NCBI RefSeq assembly: GCF_015277815.1
Contig: NZ_CP063813.1
Location: 992,001-1,056,000 of the forward strand
DNA: 64,000 nt
Origin: Microbacterium atlanticum
GTDB taxonomy: Bacteria > Actinomycetota > Actinomycetes > Actinomycetales > Microbacteriaceae
Direction: 5' to 3'
Position numbers and translations under genes: made by a program. This document shows, piece by piece, positions 54,331 through 62,725 of the stretch. The notes beneath the pieces were generated by a model. It worked only from the letters and a program-made list of their open reading frames with translations. It did no database searches and was not told the origin of the DNA. Each line of letters opens with the position of its first letter. Within the stretch, counting starts at the first letter, position 1.

Positions 54331-55605
54331 ACCGACCGGCCGTGTCGCATCCCCGGCCCTGCGCGAGGCCCGCCGATCGACGAGGAGGAACACGGCGAGC
54401 ACCGCCGCGCCGATGGCGCCGAGCGCGACGAGCATCGCCGGCACGTCGGGGATGGCCCACGTGAACAGGGCGAACTGTGCGACCACGGCGATGACCAGCG
54501 CGATCGCGCCCGCCCGGGACGCGGAGGATGTCATCTTGATGAGCATTCCCTGCGCGGCGATCCAGGGCAGGTACGCCAGCGACACCGGAACGAGCATCTC
54601 GACCGCGCCGGAGTACGCGTTGCCGTAGAGGAGCGAGATGATCAGCGGCCCCCACAGGGCCAGCACCGCCGTCAGCGCCAGTCCCGTGGCCAGTGAGAGC
54701 CCCAAGGTCAGCAGCACGCCGAGCCTGCTGAGCGCCGCGTTGTCGCGGTTGCGCACGAACCGCGGAAGCAGGTAGAGCGACAGTGTGGCGGGGATGATGA
54801 ATCCGGCACGGACGAGCACCGTCACCGCGGCGTAGGTTCCGGCGACCGACGCCTCGGCCCCGGCGCGCAGGTAGAACACGTCCGAGGTCGTCAGCCACGC
54901 GAAGCTCACCGTGAGCACGACGATGGTCAGGCCGTCGGCGCTGAAGACGCCGGTGGCGGGTCGCGGGATGCGTCGCGCCGCCCACGCCGCGCCCACCAGG
55001 CACGCGGCGATGGCGACGAGGGTGGCGGCGATGATGCCGCCGACGCCGAGAGCCAGGATCATCGCGACCAGGATCAGCGCGACCCGGGCGACCTGCGACG
55101 CGGTCGTCCACCACACCGCGCGGGCGACATTCCCCGCGCCCTGCAGCAATCCCAGCGCGTCCGCGAAGACGAACGTGAGCGGGATCGAGAGGCCCGCAGC
55201 GATCACCACGGCCACCGTCGTGTCCAGCGCGCCGGCGATCAGCGGGGACAGGGCGGCGACGACCGCTCCGCCGCCGAGGCCGATGGCGATGGCGTCGCGC
55301 GGCCAGCGGGTCCTGGTGCGCGCGTGCGTGTCGTTGCGCGCGAGCGCGGCTGCCGTCTGCACCGTGACGAGGTTCTGCAACGACGAGCTTCCGACCGCGG
55401 CGACGTTGACGATCACGAGGAACGCGGCGAACAGGCCGAACTCCGCCGGTGCGAGGTATCGCGCGCTCAGGATCTGCGCGAGGAACGTCGCGACGACGCC
55501 GACGATGGTGGCCAGCGCGATCATCGACAGCCCACGCGCGTGCGCCCGCACGTGGCCCCCCCACCCTCTCGCCGGACCCTCGGGCGGAAGATCGGCGCTG
55601 CTCAC
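54328..55605 (-). CDS. Polysaccharide flippase (Wzx/MATE-like, lipid III flippase type)
   Basis: A 425-residue membrane protein with about 12 helices: AHARGLSMIALATIVGVVATFLAQILSARYLAPAEFGLFAAFLVIVN at the N-terminus, ADALGLLQGAGNVARAVWWTTASQVARV, and FSADGLTIVVLTVSFAWLTTSDVFYLRAGAEASVAGTYAAVTVLVRAGFI. Such proteins move undecaprenyl-pyrophosphate oligosaccharides outward. GTG start 55605 overlaps the stop of the GT2 gene by 4 bases; an in-frame ATG at 55842 lies inside that gene and is rejected. It is the only Wzx-type transporter in the window; the other two exporters are ABC type. No Wzy polymerase is obvious beside it. Confidence 0.85.
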   Translation of the reverse strand: MSSADLPPEGPARGWGGHVRAHARGLSMIALATIVGVVATFLAQILSARYLAPAEFGLFAAFLVIVNVAAVGSSSLQNLVTVQTAAALARNDTHARTRTRWPRDAIAIGLGGGAVVAALSPLIAGALDTTVAVVIAAGLSIPLTFVFADALGLLQGAGNVARAVWWTTASQVARVALILVAMILALGVGGIIAATLVAIAACLVGAAWAARRIPRPATGVFSADGLTIVVLTVSFAWLTTSDVFYLRAGAEASVAGTYAAVTVLVRAGFIIPATLSLYLLPRFVRNRDNAALSRLGVLLTLGLSLATGLALTAVLALWGPLIISLLYGNAYSGAVEMLVPVSLAYLPWIAAQGMLIKMTSSASRAGAIALVIAVVAQFALFTWAIPDVPAMLVALGAIGAAVLAVFLLVDRRASRRAGDATRPVG

Positions 55606-56720
55606 AGGTCCGGCGCAGACTCGACGACAGCGCCTCTGGACGCGGGAACGGATGCCGCGGACCGCCCGCCCCGGAACGACCGACGGTGCAGCACGACTCC
55701 GCGGACCAGACCCCGCCAGAACACCAGGCCGAACGGCAGGACATAGACGAGGTAGGACTGGATCGCCCGGATCGGGGCACGACGGATCCCCGCGATGACG
55801 GCTGGCGCCGAGATCGCCAGCGCGGTGAGCGAACTCAGCCACCCCAGCGCACGGGGTCGCCCCGTGACGACGGCCGCGAGGCCGGCCCCCAGGACGAGGG
55901 GGGGTGCGAGTGCGAGGCCGATGAGCACGACGTTCCGCAGCCGCGAGGTTCCCGCATAGCTGTCGACGAACATGGTGCCGCGGCCGCCGGCATGGGCCAG
56001 GAACTTCCGCAGCGTGGTTCGGGGACGGTAGGTCGCGGAGAAGCCGGGATCCAGCCGGATGGGCTGTATGGCAGCGATGTGACGCAGCAGCTTGGTGTCG
56101 TCCGACGTGAACCGCGCGTTCTTGTCAGGCCAGCAGGCGTCGTACGCGTCGAGCATCACAGTCCGCTGCACGAGGAAGCACCCGGTCCCCTTGGGCACCC
56201 GATCGAAGTTCGCCGGCGTGATGTCCATCGGGCGCGGGTCGGCGAGGTACTCGCCCCAGAACACATGCGTGGGCACCTCCCAGAAGCGGCCGACGAGCGG
56301 GGTCGCCGGGTCGGTGATCACGTGCCCGTTCCAGGCGCTCGCCGAGGAGAGGGCGTCCACCGCGTTCAGGTGCGCCAGCGCGTCCGGGTGCAGCAGAAGA
56401 CGGGAGTTGAGGATCAGGGTCCAGTCGGACTGCGCCGCCCGCAGCCCGTTCCACACGGCCAGGAACACGCCCTGATTCGTCTGGTCGATCACCCGGACCT
56501 CGTATCGGCTCGCTGCCGCGCGTCGGGCGAGGAGATCGGCTGTGGCATCCGTCGATCCGTCGTCCACGACGACGATCTCGGCGCGCCAGGGCGTGCGCGA
56601 CAGCGCTGCATCGACGGCATCCAGCGTCGAATCGAGCCAGGGCGCGGAGTTGTAGGAAGGGATGACGATCGAGAGATCGATATCACCGGAGGATGTGGCC
56701 ATGAGCGGCGGGAGTCCCAT
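55602..56720 (-). CDS. Glycosyltransferase family 2 with C-terminal membrane helices
   Basis: A 372-residue protein. The GT2 domain (about 15-245) has [77 protein letters not shown] (NSR at the DxD site, so the metal-binding Asp is not obvious), KGTGCFLVQRTVMLDAYD. Two or three helices follow (LVLIGLALAPPLVLGAGLAAVV, LSSLTALAISAPAVIAGI). The lack of DxD may mean altered activity. Starts at 56720 or 56702 are possible. It is co-translated with the flippase, so probably builds the oligosaccharide it moves. Confidence 0.78.
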   Translation of the reverse strand: MGLPPLMATSSGDIDLSIVIPSYNSAPWLDSTLDAVDAALSRTPWRAEIVVVDDGSTDATADLLARRAAASRYEVRVIDQTNQGVFLAVWNGLRAAQSDWTLILNSRLLLHPDALAHLNAVDALSSASAWNGHVITDPATPLVGRFWEVPTHVFWGEYLADPRPMDITPANFDRVPKGTGCFLVQRTVMLDAYDACWPDKNARFTSDDTKLLRHIAAIQPIRLDPGFSATYRPRTTLRKFLAHAGGRGTMFVDSYAGTSRLRNVVLIGLALAPPLVLGAGLAAVVTGRPRALGWLSSLTALAISAPAVIAGIRRAPIRAIQSYLVYVLPFGLVFWRGLVRGVVLHRRSFRGGRSAASVPASRGAVVESAPDL

Positions 56721-56877
56721 CTGAGTGCCTGGAGGGGCGTCCGCAGACGCACGACGCGGCCGGAGCCGGGCCGGGGCGGTGCCGGATCCGCCGCAGCGGC
56801 CCTGGTGGCCGAGGCGACCGGGACCAGTATGAATCGTAATGCCGGGGTCGGATCCTTGCAGATCACCGCCGCCCGAC

Positions 56878-56905
56878 TAGGATGCTCAGGTCCGGCATCC
56901 GGACC
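56878..56905 (+). promoter_or_regulatory. -10 box TAGGAT and 5'-end hairpin of the 56935 gene
   Basis: TAGGAT (56878-56883) predicts a start at 56890. GGTCCGG-CAT-CCGGACC (56889-56905) is a perfect 7-bp hairpin beginning at that base. AGGAGA lies about 8 nt before the ATG at 56935. Confidence 0.45.
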
Positions 56906-56934
56906 GATGGGTTCGTGAAGCAGGAGAGCGGGCA

Positions 56935-58707
56935 ATGGCAGACCGGGTCGTCGCGGCCGAGGAGGGCGCCGCACCTGTCGGCGCCGCGAGTGGGCAGCCG
57001 CCGCGAAGCCGGCGCGGGCTGCGGACCACGGGTCTGGTGATCCTGGTGGCAGGACTCCTCGGCGTGCTCGAGGTGTGGGGCAACATCGGCTACGGCTATA
57101 CCGCCGGGTGGGGCGACCACTTCGTGCTGTCGCCGCAAGGGCTCCGATGGGTGCACCCGGAAGCGTTCGAGAACGACTGGTTTCTGGCGGCCGCGCCCCA
57201 GCCGCACTGGTTCTTCGACGCCCTGACCGCCTTGAGCGAGCGCTCCGGCCTGCTCTCGGCGGCCTACGCCCTCTTCTGGATGGCGGGGCTCGTCGCCTTC
57301 GCCGCCGCGACGGTTCTGCTCGCCGGCCGATTCGCGCCCGGTGCACGCTGGCAGGTCGCCGTGGGCGTGACGCTCGTTGCGGCGGTCACTCCGTGGATGA
57401 TCGGCGGCACCGGTTCGCCGGTCATCGCCGTGGCGATCCCGGCCGTGCTCTCAGCCAACCTCATCTACCTGCTCATCGCCGCCTTCCTCACGCAGCGGCT
57501 CGTCGTCGTCGCGGTCCTCGCCCCGCTCATCGCGATCGTCCACGTTCAGCAAGGGTCGATCGCGATCGTGCTCGTCGCCTCGATGCTCACCGTCGACGCA
57601 GTGCGCCGTCGCCGGATCGACGTCCGGCTGGCAGCAGCGCTCGGGCTCACGATCGGCTTCGTCGTGCTCGGCCTCTCACTTCGGCCGGTCGCGGCCAATC
57701 TCGGCGACTTCGTCGAGATCTGCGACCGGATCATCCCGTACCACTGTGCGGCTCATCTGTGGCCCATCTGGGACGTCATGGCGACGGTGGGACTGGTCGT
57801 CCTGTGCGCGCTCAGCGCGCTCCTGATGCGCCGCCCGGAGCGCTGGAGGTGGTTCGCAACGGCGGGCCTCGCGGCTCTGGGGTACACCGGAGGCTTCCTC
57901 TCGGACGCCCTGCGCATCCCCGTGCTCGGAGAGATCGCCCAGGGCGTCAACGTGTACCGACTGGCAGCCGTCCTCCTCCCGTTCGCGGTCTGGGGCGCAT
58001 TCGTACCGCTGCTGGTCAGGCTGCCCGCACGCCGGATGATCGTCCTCATCGCGATCTGGGGTGCCGCCTGGGTGCTCCTGCTCGCCACGCCGTCGTGGGC
58101 CGGCACCCTCCTCCGCCGGGAAGTCCTGCTGACCACCTCGCTCCTGCTGCCGCTCATCTGGCATCTCTGGCGCACGTGGCGACGGGGCCGCGCACGGGGC
58201 GCCGGCAGCCCGGGCGGCCCCGCGCTGCTCGCCGGGGTGCTGGTGGTCGCCTCGGTCGCCTCCTACGGCGGTCTTTCGGTCCGCGGTGTCGACTTCACCT
58301 TCGTGAGGGATGCCGGCCTGCGCGAATGGGGCTCCCACGTGCGCGAGATCGTGCCGGCCGGCGAGGTCCTGGTCGCATCGCCGCGATCGGAGTGGGTGAA
58401 GCTCGTCACGCAGCGCGCCGTCATCGCGGACTGCAAGAACGTCCCGTACGGCGGACCGGCGTGGGACGAATGGCAGCGCCGGCTGGACGCCCTCGCGGGA
58501 TGGGAGCAGTGCGTGGCACCGGGCCCGCTCCTCTACGACGCGCTGCCCGCCGATGCGCTCGCCGACGTCGCCGACGAGTACGGCTCGGAGTTCATCGTGG
58601 TCAACCGCGGGCAGGATGCCCAGATCGCGGGGCTGAAGCGGCTCGGATGGGCCGAGGTGCTCGCGCCGGTGGGCGGCTCCGGCGCGCACGTGCTGCACCG
58701 GGAGTGA
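56935..58707 (+). CDS. Polytopic membrane protein, unknown family (GT-C-like layout)
   Basis: A 590-residue protein with about ten to twelve helices between residues 33 and 440 and an outer C-terminal domain (about 445-590). The first outer loop has GYTAGWGDHFVLSPQGLRWVHPEAFENDWFLAAAPQPHWFFD. A mid-protein VQQGSIAIV and CDRIIPYHCAAHLW may pair cysteines. The end domain reads FTFVRDAGLREWGSHVREIVPAGEVLVASPRSEWVKLVTQRAVIADCKNVPYGGPAWDEW. I did not recognise a named family with confidence. Being next to the second ABC exporter and having an extracellular domain, it may modify the exported glycan. Ribosome site AGGAGA. ATG start at 56935. Confidence 0.6.
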   Translation: MADRVVAAEEGAAPVGAASGQPPRSRRGLRTTGLVILVAGLLGVLEVWGNIGYGYTAGWGDHFVLSPQGLRWVHPEAFENDWFLAAAPQPHWFFDALTALSERSGLLSAAYALFWMAGLVAFAAATVLLAGRFAPGARWQVAVGVTLVAAVTPWMIGGTGSPVIAVAIPAVLSANLIYLLIAAFLTQRLVVVAVLAPLIAIVHVQQGSIAIVLVASMLTVDAVRRRRIDVRLAAALGLTIGFVVLGLSLRPVAANLGDFVEICDRIIPYHCAAHLWPIWDVMATVGLVVLCALSALLMRRPERWRWFATAGLAALGYTGGFLSDALRIPVLGEIAQGVNVYRLAAVLLPFAVWGAFVPLLVRLPARRMIVLIAIWGAAWVLLLATPSWAGTLLRREVLLTTSLLLPLIWHLWRTWRRGRARGAGSPGGPALLAGVLVVASVASYGGLSVRGVDFTFVRDAGLREWGSHVREIVPAGEVLVASPRSEWVKLVTQRAVIADCKNVPYGGPAWDEWQRRLDALAGWEQCVAPGPLLYDALPADALADVADEYGSEFIVVNRGQDAQIAGLKRLGWAEVLAPVGGSGAHVLHRE

Positions 58708-58748
58708 CGCGTGGTCCGCGGCTCGGATGTGCGCGGTGCACCGCCCCG

Positions 58749-58754
58749 TAGACT
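58749..58754 (+). promoter_or_regulatory. -10 box TAGACT of the second ABC exporter
   Basis: TAGACT, 7 nt, then the GTG at 58762. Confidence 0.55.
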
Positions 58755-58761
58755 CGACACC

Positions 58762-59559
58762 GTGACCACAGCCGCCGTCGGCGCCCCCGGATCGCCCCGG
58801 CGCTACCTCCACTCGCTGTGGCTGCTGTCGGCCCGGGACCTCAAGGTGCGATACGCCACGAGCGCGCTGGGCTATCTGTGGTCGGTGCTCGATCCGCTCG
58901 TGATGAGCGCCATCTACTGGTTCGTCTTCACCCAGATCTTCGACCGCACCGTCGGGCACGAGCCGTACATCGTGTTCCTCATCACCGCGCTGCTGCCGTG
59001 GGTGTGGTTCAACTCGGCCGTGTCGGACTTCACGAGGGCGTTCAGCAAGGACGCGCGGCTCGTGCGCTCGACCGCGATCCCCCGCACGATCTGGGTGAAC
59101 CGGATCGTGCTGTCCAAGGGGATCGAGTTCTTGTGCTCGCTGCCCGTCCTCGTGCTGTTCATCGTCTTCGCCGGCCCCGGCATCCAGTTCAACTGGGGTC
59201 TGCTGCTGTTCCCCGTCGCCGTCCTGCTGCAGACGGTGCTGCTGATCGGGCTCGGGCTGCTGGTGGCACCGCTGTGCGTGCTGTGGAGCGACCTCGAGCG
59301 CACGACGAAGCTCATCCTCCGCGCCCTGTTCTATGCGTCACCCGTCATCTACGGCGTCTCGGACCTGCCGGGCGTCTTCGAGACGCTCGCGGCCTTCAAC
59401 CCGCTCGCCGGCATCTTCGCCCTCTACCGCGTCGGATTCTTCCCCGAGGAATGGGACGCCTGGGTCGTCGCGATCGGCGCCGCGCTGTCGCTTTCCGTCT
59501 TCGCCCTCGGCGTCTTCGTCTTCCGTCGCCTCGAGCGCCCGGTGCTGAAGGAGCTGTGA
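58762..59559 (+). CDS. Polysaccharide ABC exporter permease (second system, RfbD-like)
   Basis: A 265-residue six-helix ABC2-type permease. Hallmarks are LWLLSARDLKVRYATSALGYLWSVLDPLVMSAIYWFVFTQIF, SVSDFTRAFSKDARLVRSTAIPRTIWVNRIVLSKG, APLCVLWSDLERTTKLILRALFYASPVIYG and YRVGFFPEEWDAW. Shorter than the first permease and clearly a different lineage. Translation of the ATPase gene starts in its stop codon (TGATG, 1-base overlap). M. tuberculosis has a comparable pair (Rv3783/Rv3781) next to the galactan starter GlfT1; a GlfT1-like gene lies beside this pair too. Confidence 0.9.
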   Translation: MTTAAVGAPGSPRRYLHSLWLLSARDLKVRYATSALGYLWSVLDPLVMSAIYWFVFTQIFDRTVGHEPYIVFLITALLPWVWFNSAVSDFTRAFSKDARLVRSTAIPRTIWVNRIVLSKGIEFLCSLPVLVLFIVFAGPGIQFNWGLLLFPVAVLLQTVLLIGLGLLVAPLCVLWSDLERTTKLILRALFYASPVIYGVSDLPGVFETLAAFNPLAGIFALYRVGFFPEEWDAWVVAIGAALSLSVFALGVFVFRRLERPVLKEL

Positions 59560-60308
59560 TGACGTCGACAGGCCTGGCGATCGAGGTGGAGGGCCTCGGC
59601 GTGCGATTCCGCCGCAACCGTCGCGGCCGGCGCAGCATCAAGGACCTCTTCTCCGACTCGACGCGCCGCTCGAAGCCGGGGGAGTTCTGGGCGCTGCGCG
59701 ACGTGGGCTTCGACGTCCGGCCCGGCGAGTCGATCGGCGTCGTCGGTCGCAACGGGCAGGGCAAGTCGACGCTGCTGAAGCTCGTCGCCGGCGTGCTGCT
59801 CCCCGACGAGGGGACCGTGTCGGTCAACGGCGGCGTCGCGCCGCTCATCGAGATCACCGGCGGCTTCGTCGGCGATCTGACCGTCCGCGAGAACGTGCGC
59901 CTCACCTCGGGACTGCACGGCATGTCCAAGGCGGAGGTCAGCCGGCGATTCGACGGCATCATCGACTTCGCCGAGCTCGACGACTTCGTCGACACCCCCT
60001 ACAAGCACCTCAGCAACGGGATGAAGGTGCGGCTGGCGTTCTCCGTCGTGTCGCAGCTCGAGGAGCCGATCCTGCTGGTCGACGAGGTCCTGGCCGTCGG
60101 CGACAAGGCGTTCCGCGAGAAGTGCTACGCCCGCATCGACGAGCTCCTGGCCGACGGCCGGACGCTGTTCTTCGTGTCGCACAGCGAGCGGGACCTGCGG
60201 CGCTTCTGCACCCGCGGGCTCTACCTGGACAAGCACCGCCTCGCTATGGACGCCCCGATCCGGGATGTCCTCGACCGCTACAACGCCGACTACCCGACGG
60301 GCGCCTGA
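59559..60308 (+). CDS. Polysaccharide ABC exporter ATPase, short form (second system, RfbE-like)
   Basis: A 249-residue ABC ATPase without the C-terminal carbohydrate-binding domain that the first system has. Motifs: Walker A GRNGQGKST (near residue 67), HLSNGMKVRLAFS signature, LLVDEVLAVGD Walker B and VSHS H-loop. An N-terminal RFRRNRRGRRSIKDLF stretch precedes the fold. Lacking a chain-reading domain, it should export by a different rule from the first system, such as coupling to synthesis, as known for short-form Wzt proteins. It is overlapped by 1 base with the permease. The downstream GT2 is convergent, 13 bp away. Confidence 0.92.
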   Translation: MTSTGLAIEVEGLGVRFRRNRRGRRSIKDLFSDSTRRSKPGEFWALRDVGFDVRPGESIGVVGRNGQGKSTLLKLVAGVLLPDEGTVSVNGGVAPLIEITGGFVGDLTVRENVRLTSGLHGMSKAEVSRRFDGIIDFAELDDFVDTPYKHLSNGMKVRLAFSVVSQLEEPILLVDEVLAVGDKAFREKCYARIDELLADGRTLFFVSHSERDLRRFCTRGLYLDKHRLAMDAPIRDVLDRYNADYPTGA

Positions 60309-60321
60309 CTGTTCGGCCGGC

Positions 60322-61311
60322 TCAGCGGCCCGGCTGTGCGGCGGCCTCGAGGGGCGGCATGGGCTGCCACGAGGCATCCCGCGAGATGGCCCGGCCGTCG
60401 CGCAGCCCGCGGAAGAGATTCGACGTGCCGCGCACCGTGCGCTCGACGAAGAAGAGCCTGATCAGCTCCTTGGCGAACGTCAGCGCCGTCCCCAGCGCGA
60501 ACGGCAGCGGCCGGTAGACCCCGAGCGACCGGTAGTACTTCTTGATGTACGCGCGATTGCGCATGATGTAGTACCGATACGCGTTGCTCGACGCGTTCAT
60601 GTGCCGGATGCCCATGTCCCACTGCCTGATCTCGCGCGTGCGCCGCAGCACGAAGTCGTCGACGATGACCGACTGCGTCTTGCGCGATGCCAGCCAGCCG
60701 TACATCTGGTCGTCCCAGTAGATGAAGAACCGGGGATCGGGCAGGCCGATCTGGCGCACGATGTCGCGGTGGATGAACATCCCCTCGAAGCATCCGGAGT
60801 TCATCGGCTTGAAGCCGGACTCGTCGAAGGACGCCGGGGCGAACGGGATCGGGATCGCCAGCGGCTCGGCGATCCGGTACTGCCAGTAGAAGGCGCTGCC
60901 GTCATAGTCGTAGCGGCGACCCTGGATGCTCTTGAACCGCGGCGTCCACTTGCCCATCTTCGCCAGGCCGTCCGGCAGCACCTCGACGTCGTCGTCCATG
61001 AGCCAGATCCACTCCGAGCCCAGTTCGTACGCGACGCGCATCCCCTCGCTGAATCCGCCCGAGCCACCGGTGTTCGTCTCCATCCGGCGGTACACCAGCT
61101 CAGCGGGCGCGAGGCTCTCGCGGAACGACGCCACGACGTCGGCGGTGTCGTCGGTCGAGGCGTTGTCGATGACGACGATGTGCCCGGGCTTGGGGTCCAT
61201 CTCGGTCAGGCTCGTCAGGAGGCGCGTGAGCAGCCCCGACCGGTTGTACGTGACGATCGCGATCGTGGCGGTCGCGGGGTCGAAGGTCGCGGCGGACGGG
61301 ACGTGGGTCAC
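60322..61311 (-). CDS. GlfT1-like galactofuranosyltransferase (GT2)
   Basis: A 329-residue GT2. It shares with mycobacterial GlfT1 the order of motifs: IAIVTYNRSGLLTRLLTSL, IVVIDNASTDDT, the glycine-rich METNTGGSGGFSEGMRVAYELG (residues 78-98), WIWLMDDDVEVLPD (DDD 106-108), NSGCFEGMFIHRDIV and FIYWDDQMYGW (Trp199, Asp200, Asp201). The C-terminus IMRNRAYIKKYYRSLGVYRPLPFALGTALTFAKELIRLFFVERTVRG suggests membrane attachment. GTG start with GGAG 11 nt ahead. Adjacent to the short-form ABC exporter and with glf in the same locus, galactofuranose transfer is the best prediction. The exact linkage is not known. Confidence 0.8.
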   Translation of the reverse strand: MTHVPSAATFDPATATIAIVTYNRSGLLTRLLTSLTEMDPKPGHIVVIDNASTDDTADVVASFRESLAPAELVYRRMETNTGGSGGFSEGMRVAYELGSEWIWLMDDDVEVLPDGLAKMGKWTPRFKSIQGRRYDYDGSAFYWQYRIAEPLAIPIPFAPASFDESGFKPMNSGCFEGMFIHRDIVRQIGLPDPRFFIYWDDQMYGWLASRKTQSVIVDDFVLRRTREIRQWDMGIRHMNASSNAYRYYIMRNRAYIKKYYRSLGVYRPLPFALGTALTFAKELIRLFFVERTVRGTSNLFRGLRDGRAISRDASWQPMPPLEAAAQPGR

Positions 61312-61369
61312 GGGGCTGATCTCCGGGGGCGAGTGTGCGGGGCGCCGAGGCGACGGGCCGGAGAGAAGC

Positions 61370-62725
61370 CTACCCCGCCGCCCCGTGGTCTCCCTGGGCG
61401 TGGGGGAGACCCGAGCCGTCCGCCCTCACGGGGCCCGCAGCATCCGTTCCGCTGTCCAGCCGCTCCCGCCACGACCGCGACTGCCCTGCCCGCACCGCGC
61501 AGAGCACCAGCATGAGCCAGCCGAGGCCCGTGAGGGTGAAGCTCTCGAACATCGAGTCGACGAGCAGCGCCACCAGGATGAGCGGCGTCCAGGCGTACAC
61601 CACCGAGCGCCGCTCGCCGGCGACGAGCCACGATCGGGCGAGCGCCAGAGCCCCCAGCGCGAGGAACAGCACGAGCCCCACCCACCCGAGCTGCAGCGCG
61701 ACGTCGAAGTAGGCGTTCAGACCCGTGGCGTGGTCGGCGTCGAGCCAGAAGTTGATGGCGTTGAAGGGGTACTCCTGCGGGTCCCACACCCCGTACCAGC
61801 CGAAGCCCTGAACGGGACGCTGCCGGAGGAGGTCGACCATGAAGTTCCACAGGTCGACCCGCATCGAGAAGTCCGTGCCCGCTCCGAGCAGGGCGATGAT
61901 CGGATGCCGCGCCGCATAGCCCACGAACACGCCGACCACGACCAGCCCGCCGAGGGCGAGCTGCAGGCCCGCGCGACGTTCGGGGCGGGCATGGCGGACC
62001 AGCGCGAGGGCGCCCACGGCGAGACCCACCGCGACGGCCACGACGAGGACCGTGGGCGAGTCGCTGAGCGCGGCCAGGCCGCCGGCCAGCACCACGGAGG
62101 CGACGGAGACCCCGGGGCCGACGGACTGCGTGCGGTACTCGATGAGGAAGGTGATGAGGGCGAGCAGCGCGACGAAGCCGAGGAGGTTGCGTGTGCCGAA
62201 GATGCCCTGGATCGGGCCGAGCTGCGCGAGGTTGCCCTGCACGCCGAGGAAGCGGAAGGGCATGTCGAGGAGGATCCCCGAGAGCACCTCGACGGCGAGC
62301 GAGAGGCCGAGGAGCGCCCGCAGGACGTCGCCCAGCGCCCGCACCGTCTGGAGGGTGTCGCGCACGTGCCCGATCACGACGGCGAGGAAGGCGGTGGCAG
62401 CCATCGACACCCAGCTCCAGAACGAGGCGCCGGGTTCGCCGCTCCAGAAGACGCTGACCAGCGCCCAGCCGGCGAACATGACGACGCTCGTGGGCACCAG
62501 GCGCAGCAGCGAGACCTCGCGACGGCGCACCACCATGATGGCGACGCCCAGCACGCACAGCCCCACCACCGCGGTGACGTAGGTCACGTGCCCGGCGATG
62601 CGCTCGATCGCGAAGGCCGAGAACACGGTGCCGAAGACCACGAGCGTGTAAGCGCGCGCGAAGGACGCCGAGTTCAGCAGGGCACCCAGCCACCCGGGCG
62701 CCGTCGATGCGGGAGATTCGCTCAC
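61370..62725 (-). CDS. O-antigen ligase (WaaL)-like membrane protein 1
   Basis: A 451-residue, about 11-12-helix protein. The typical large outer loop is FSMRVDLWNFMVDLLRQRPVQGFGWYGVWDPQEYPFNAINFWLDADHATGLNAYFDVALQLGWVGL, with the RxDLW and H-A-T-G-L-N features of WaaL/Wzy_C proteins. GTG start 62725 overlaps the stop of the next gene upstream by 4 bases. An N-terminal extension read from further upstream lies in the neighbour's frame and is rejected. Such proteins join finished glycan to an acceptor (ligase) or polymerise repeat units. Which of these it does is open. Confidence 0.85.
   Translation of the reverse strand: MSESPASTAPGWLGALLNSASFARAYTLVVFGTVFSAFAIERIAGHVTYVTAVVGLCVLGVAIMVVRRREVSLLRLVPTSVVMFAGWALVSVFWSGEPGASFWSWVSMAATAFLAVVIGHVRDTLQTVRALGDVLRALLGLSLAVEVLSGILLDMPFRFLGVQGNLAQLGPIQGIFGTRNLLGFVALLALITFLIEYRTQSVGPGVSVASVVLAGGLAALSDSPTVLVVAVAVGLAVGALALVRHARPERRAGLQLALGGLVVVGVFVGYAARHPIIALLGAGTDFSMRVDLWNFMVDLLRQRPVQGFGWYGVWDPQEYPFNAINFWLDADHATGLNAYFDVALQLGWVGLVLFLALGALALARSWLVAGERRSVVYAWTPLILVALLVDSMFESFTLTGLGWLMLVLCAVRAGQSRSWRERLDSGTDAAGPVRADGSGLPHAQGDHGAAG

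Noticed and set aside
54328..55842. 504-residue version of the flippase
   Set aside because: Its first 79 residues lie in the wrong frame of the GT2 gene. GTG 55605, with a 4-base overlap, gives a normal 425-residue flippase.
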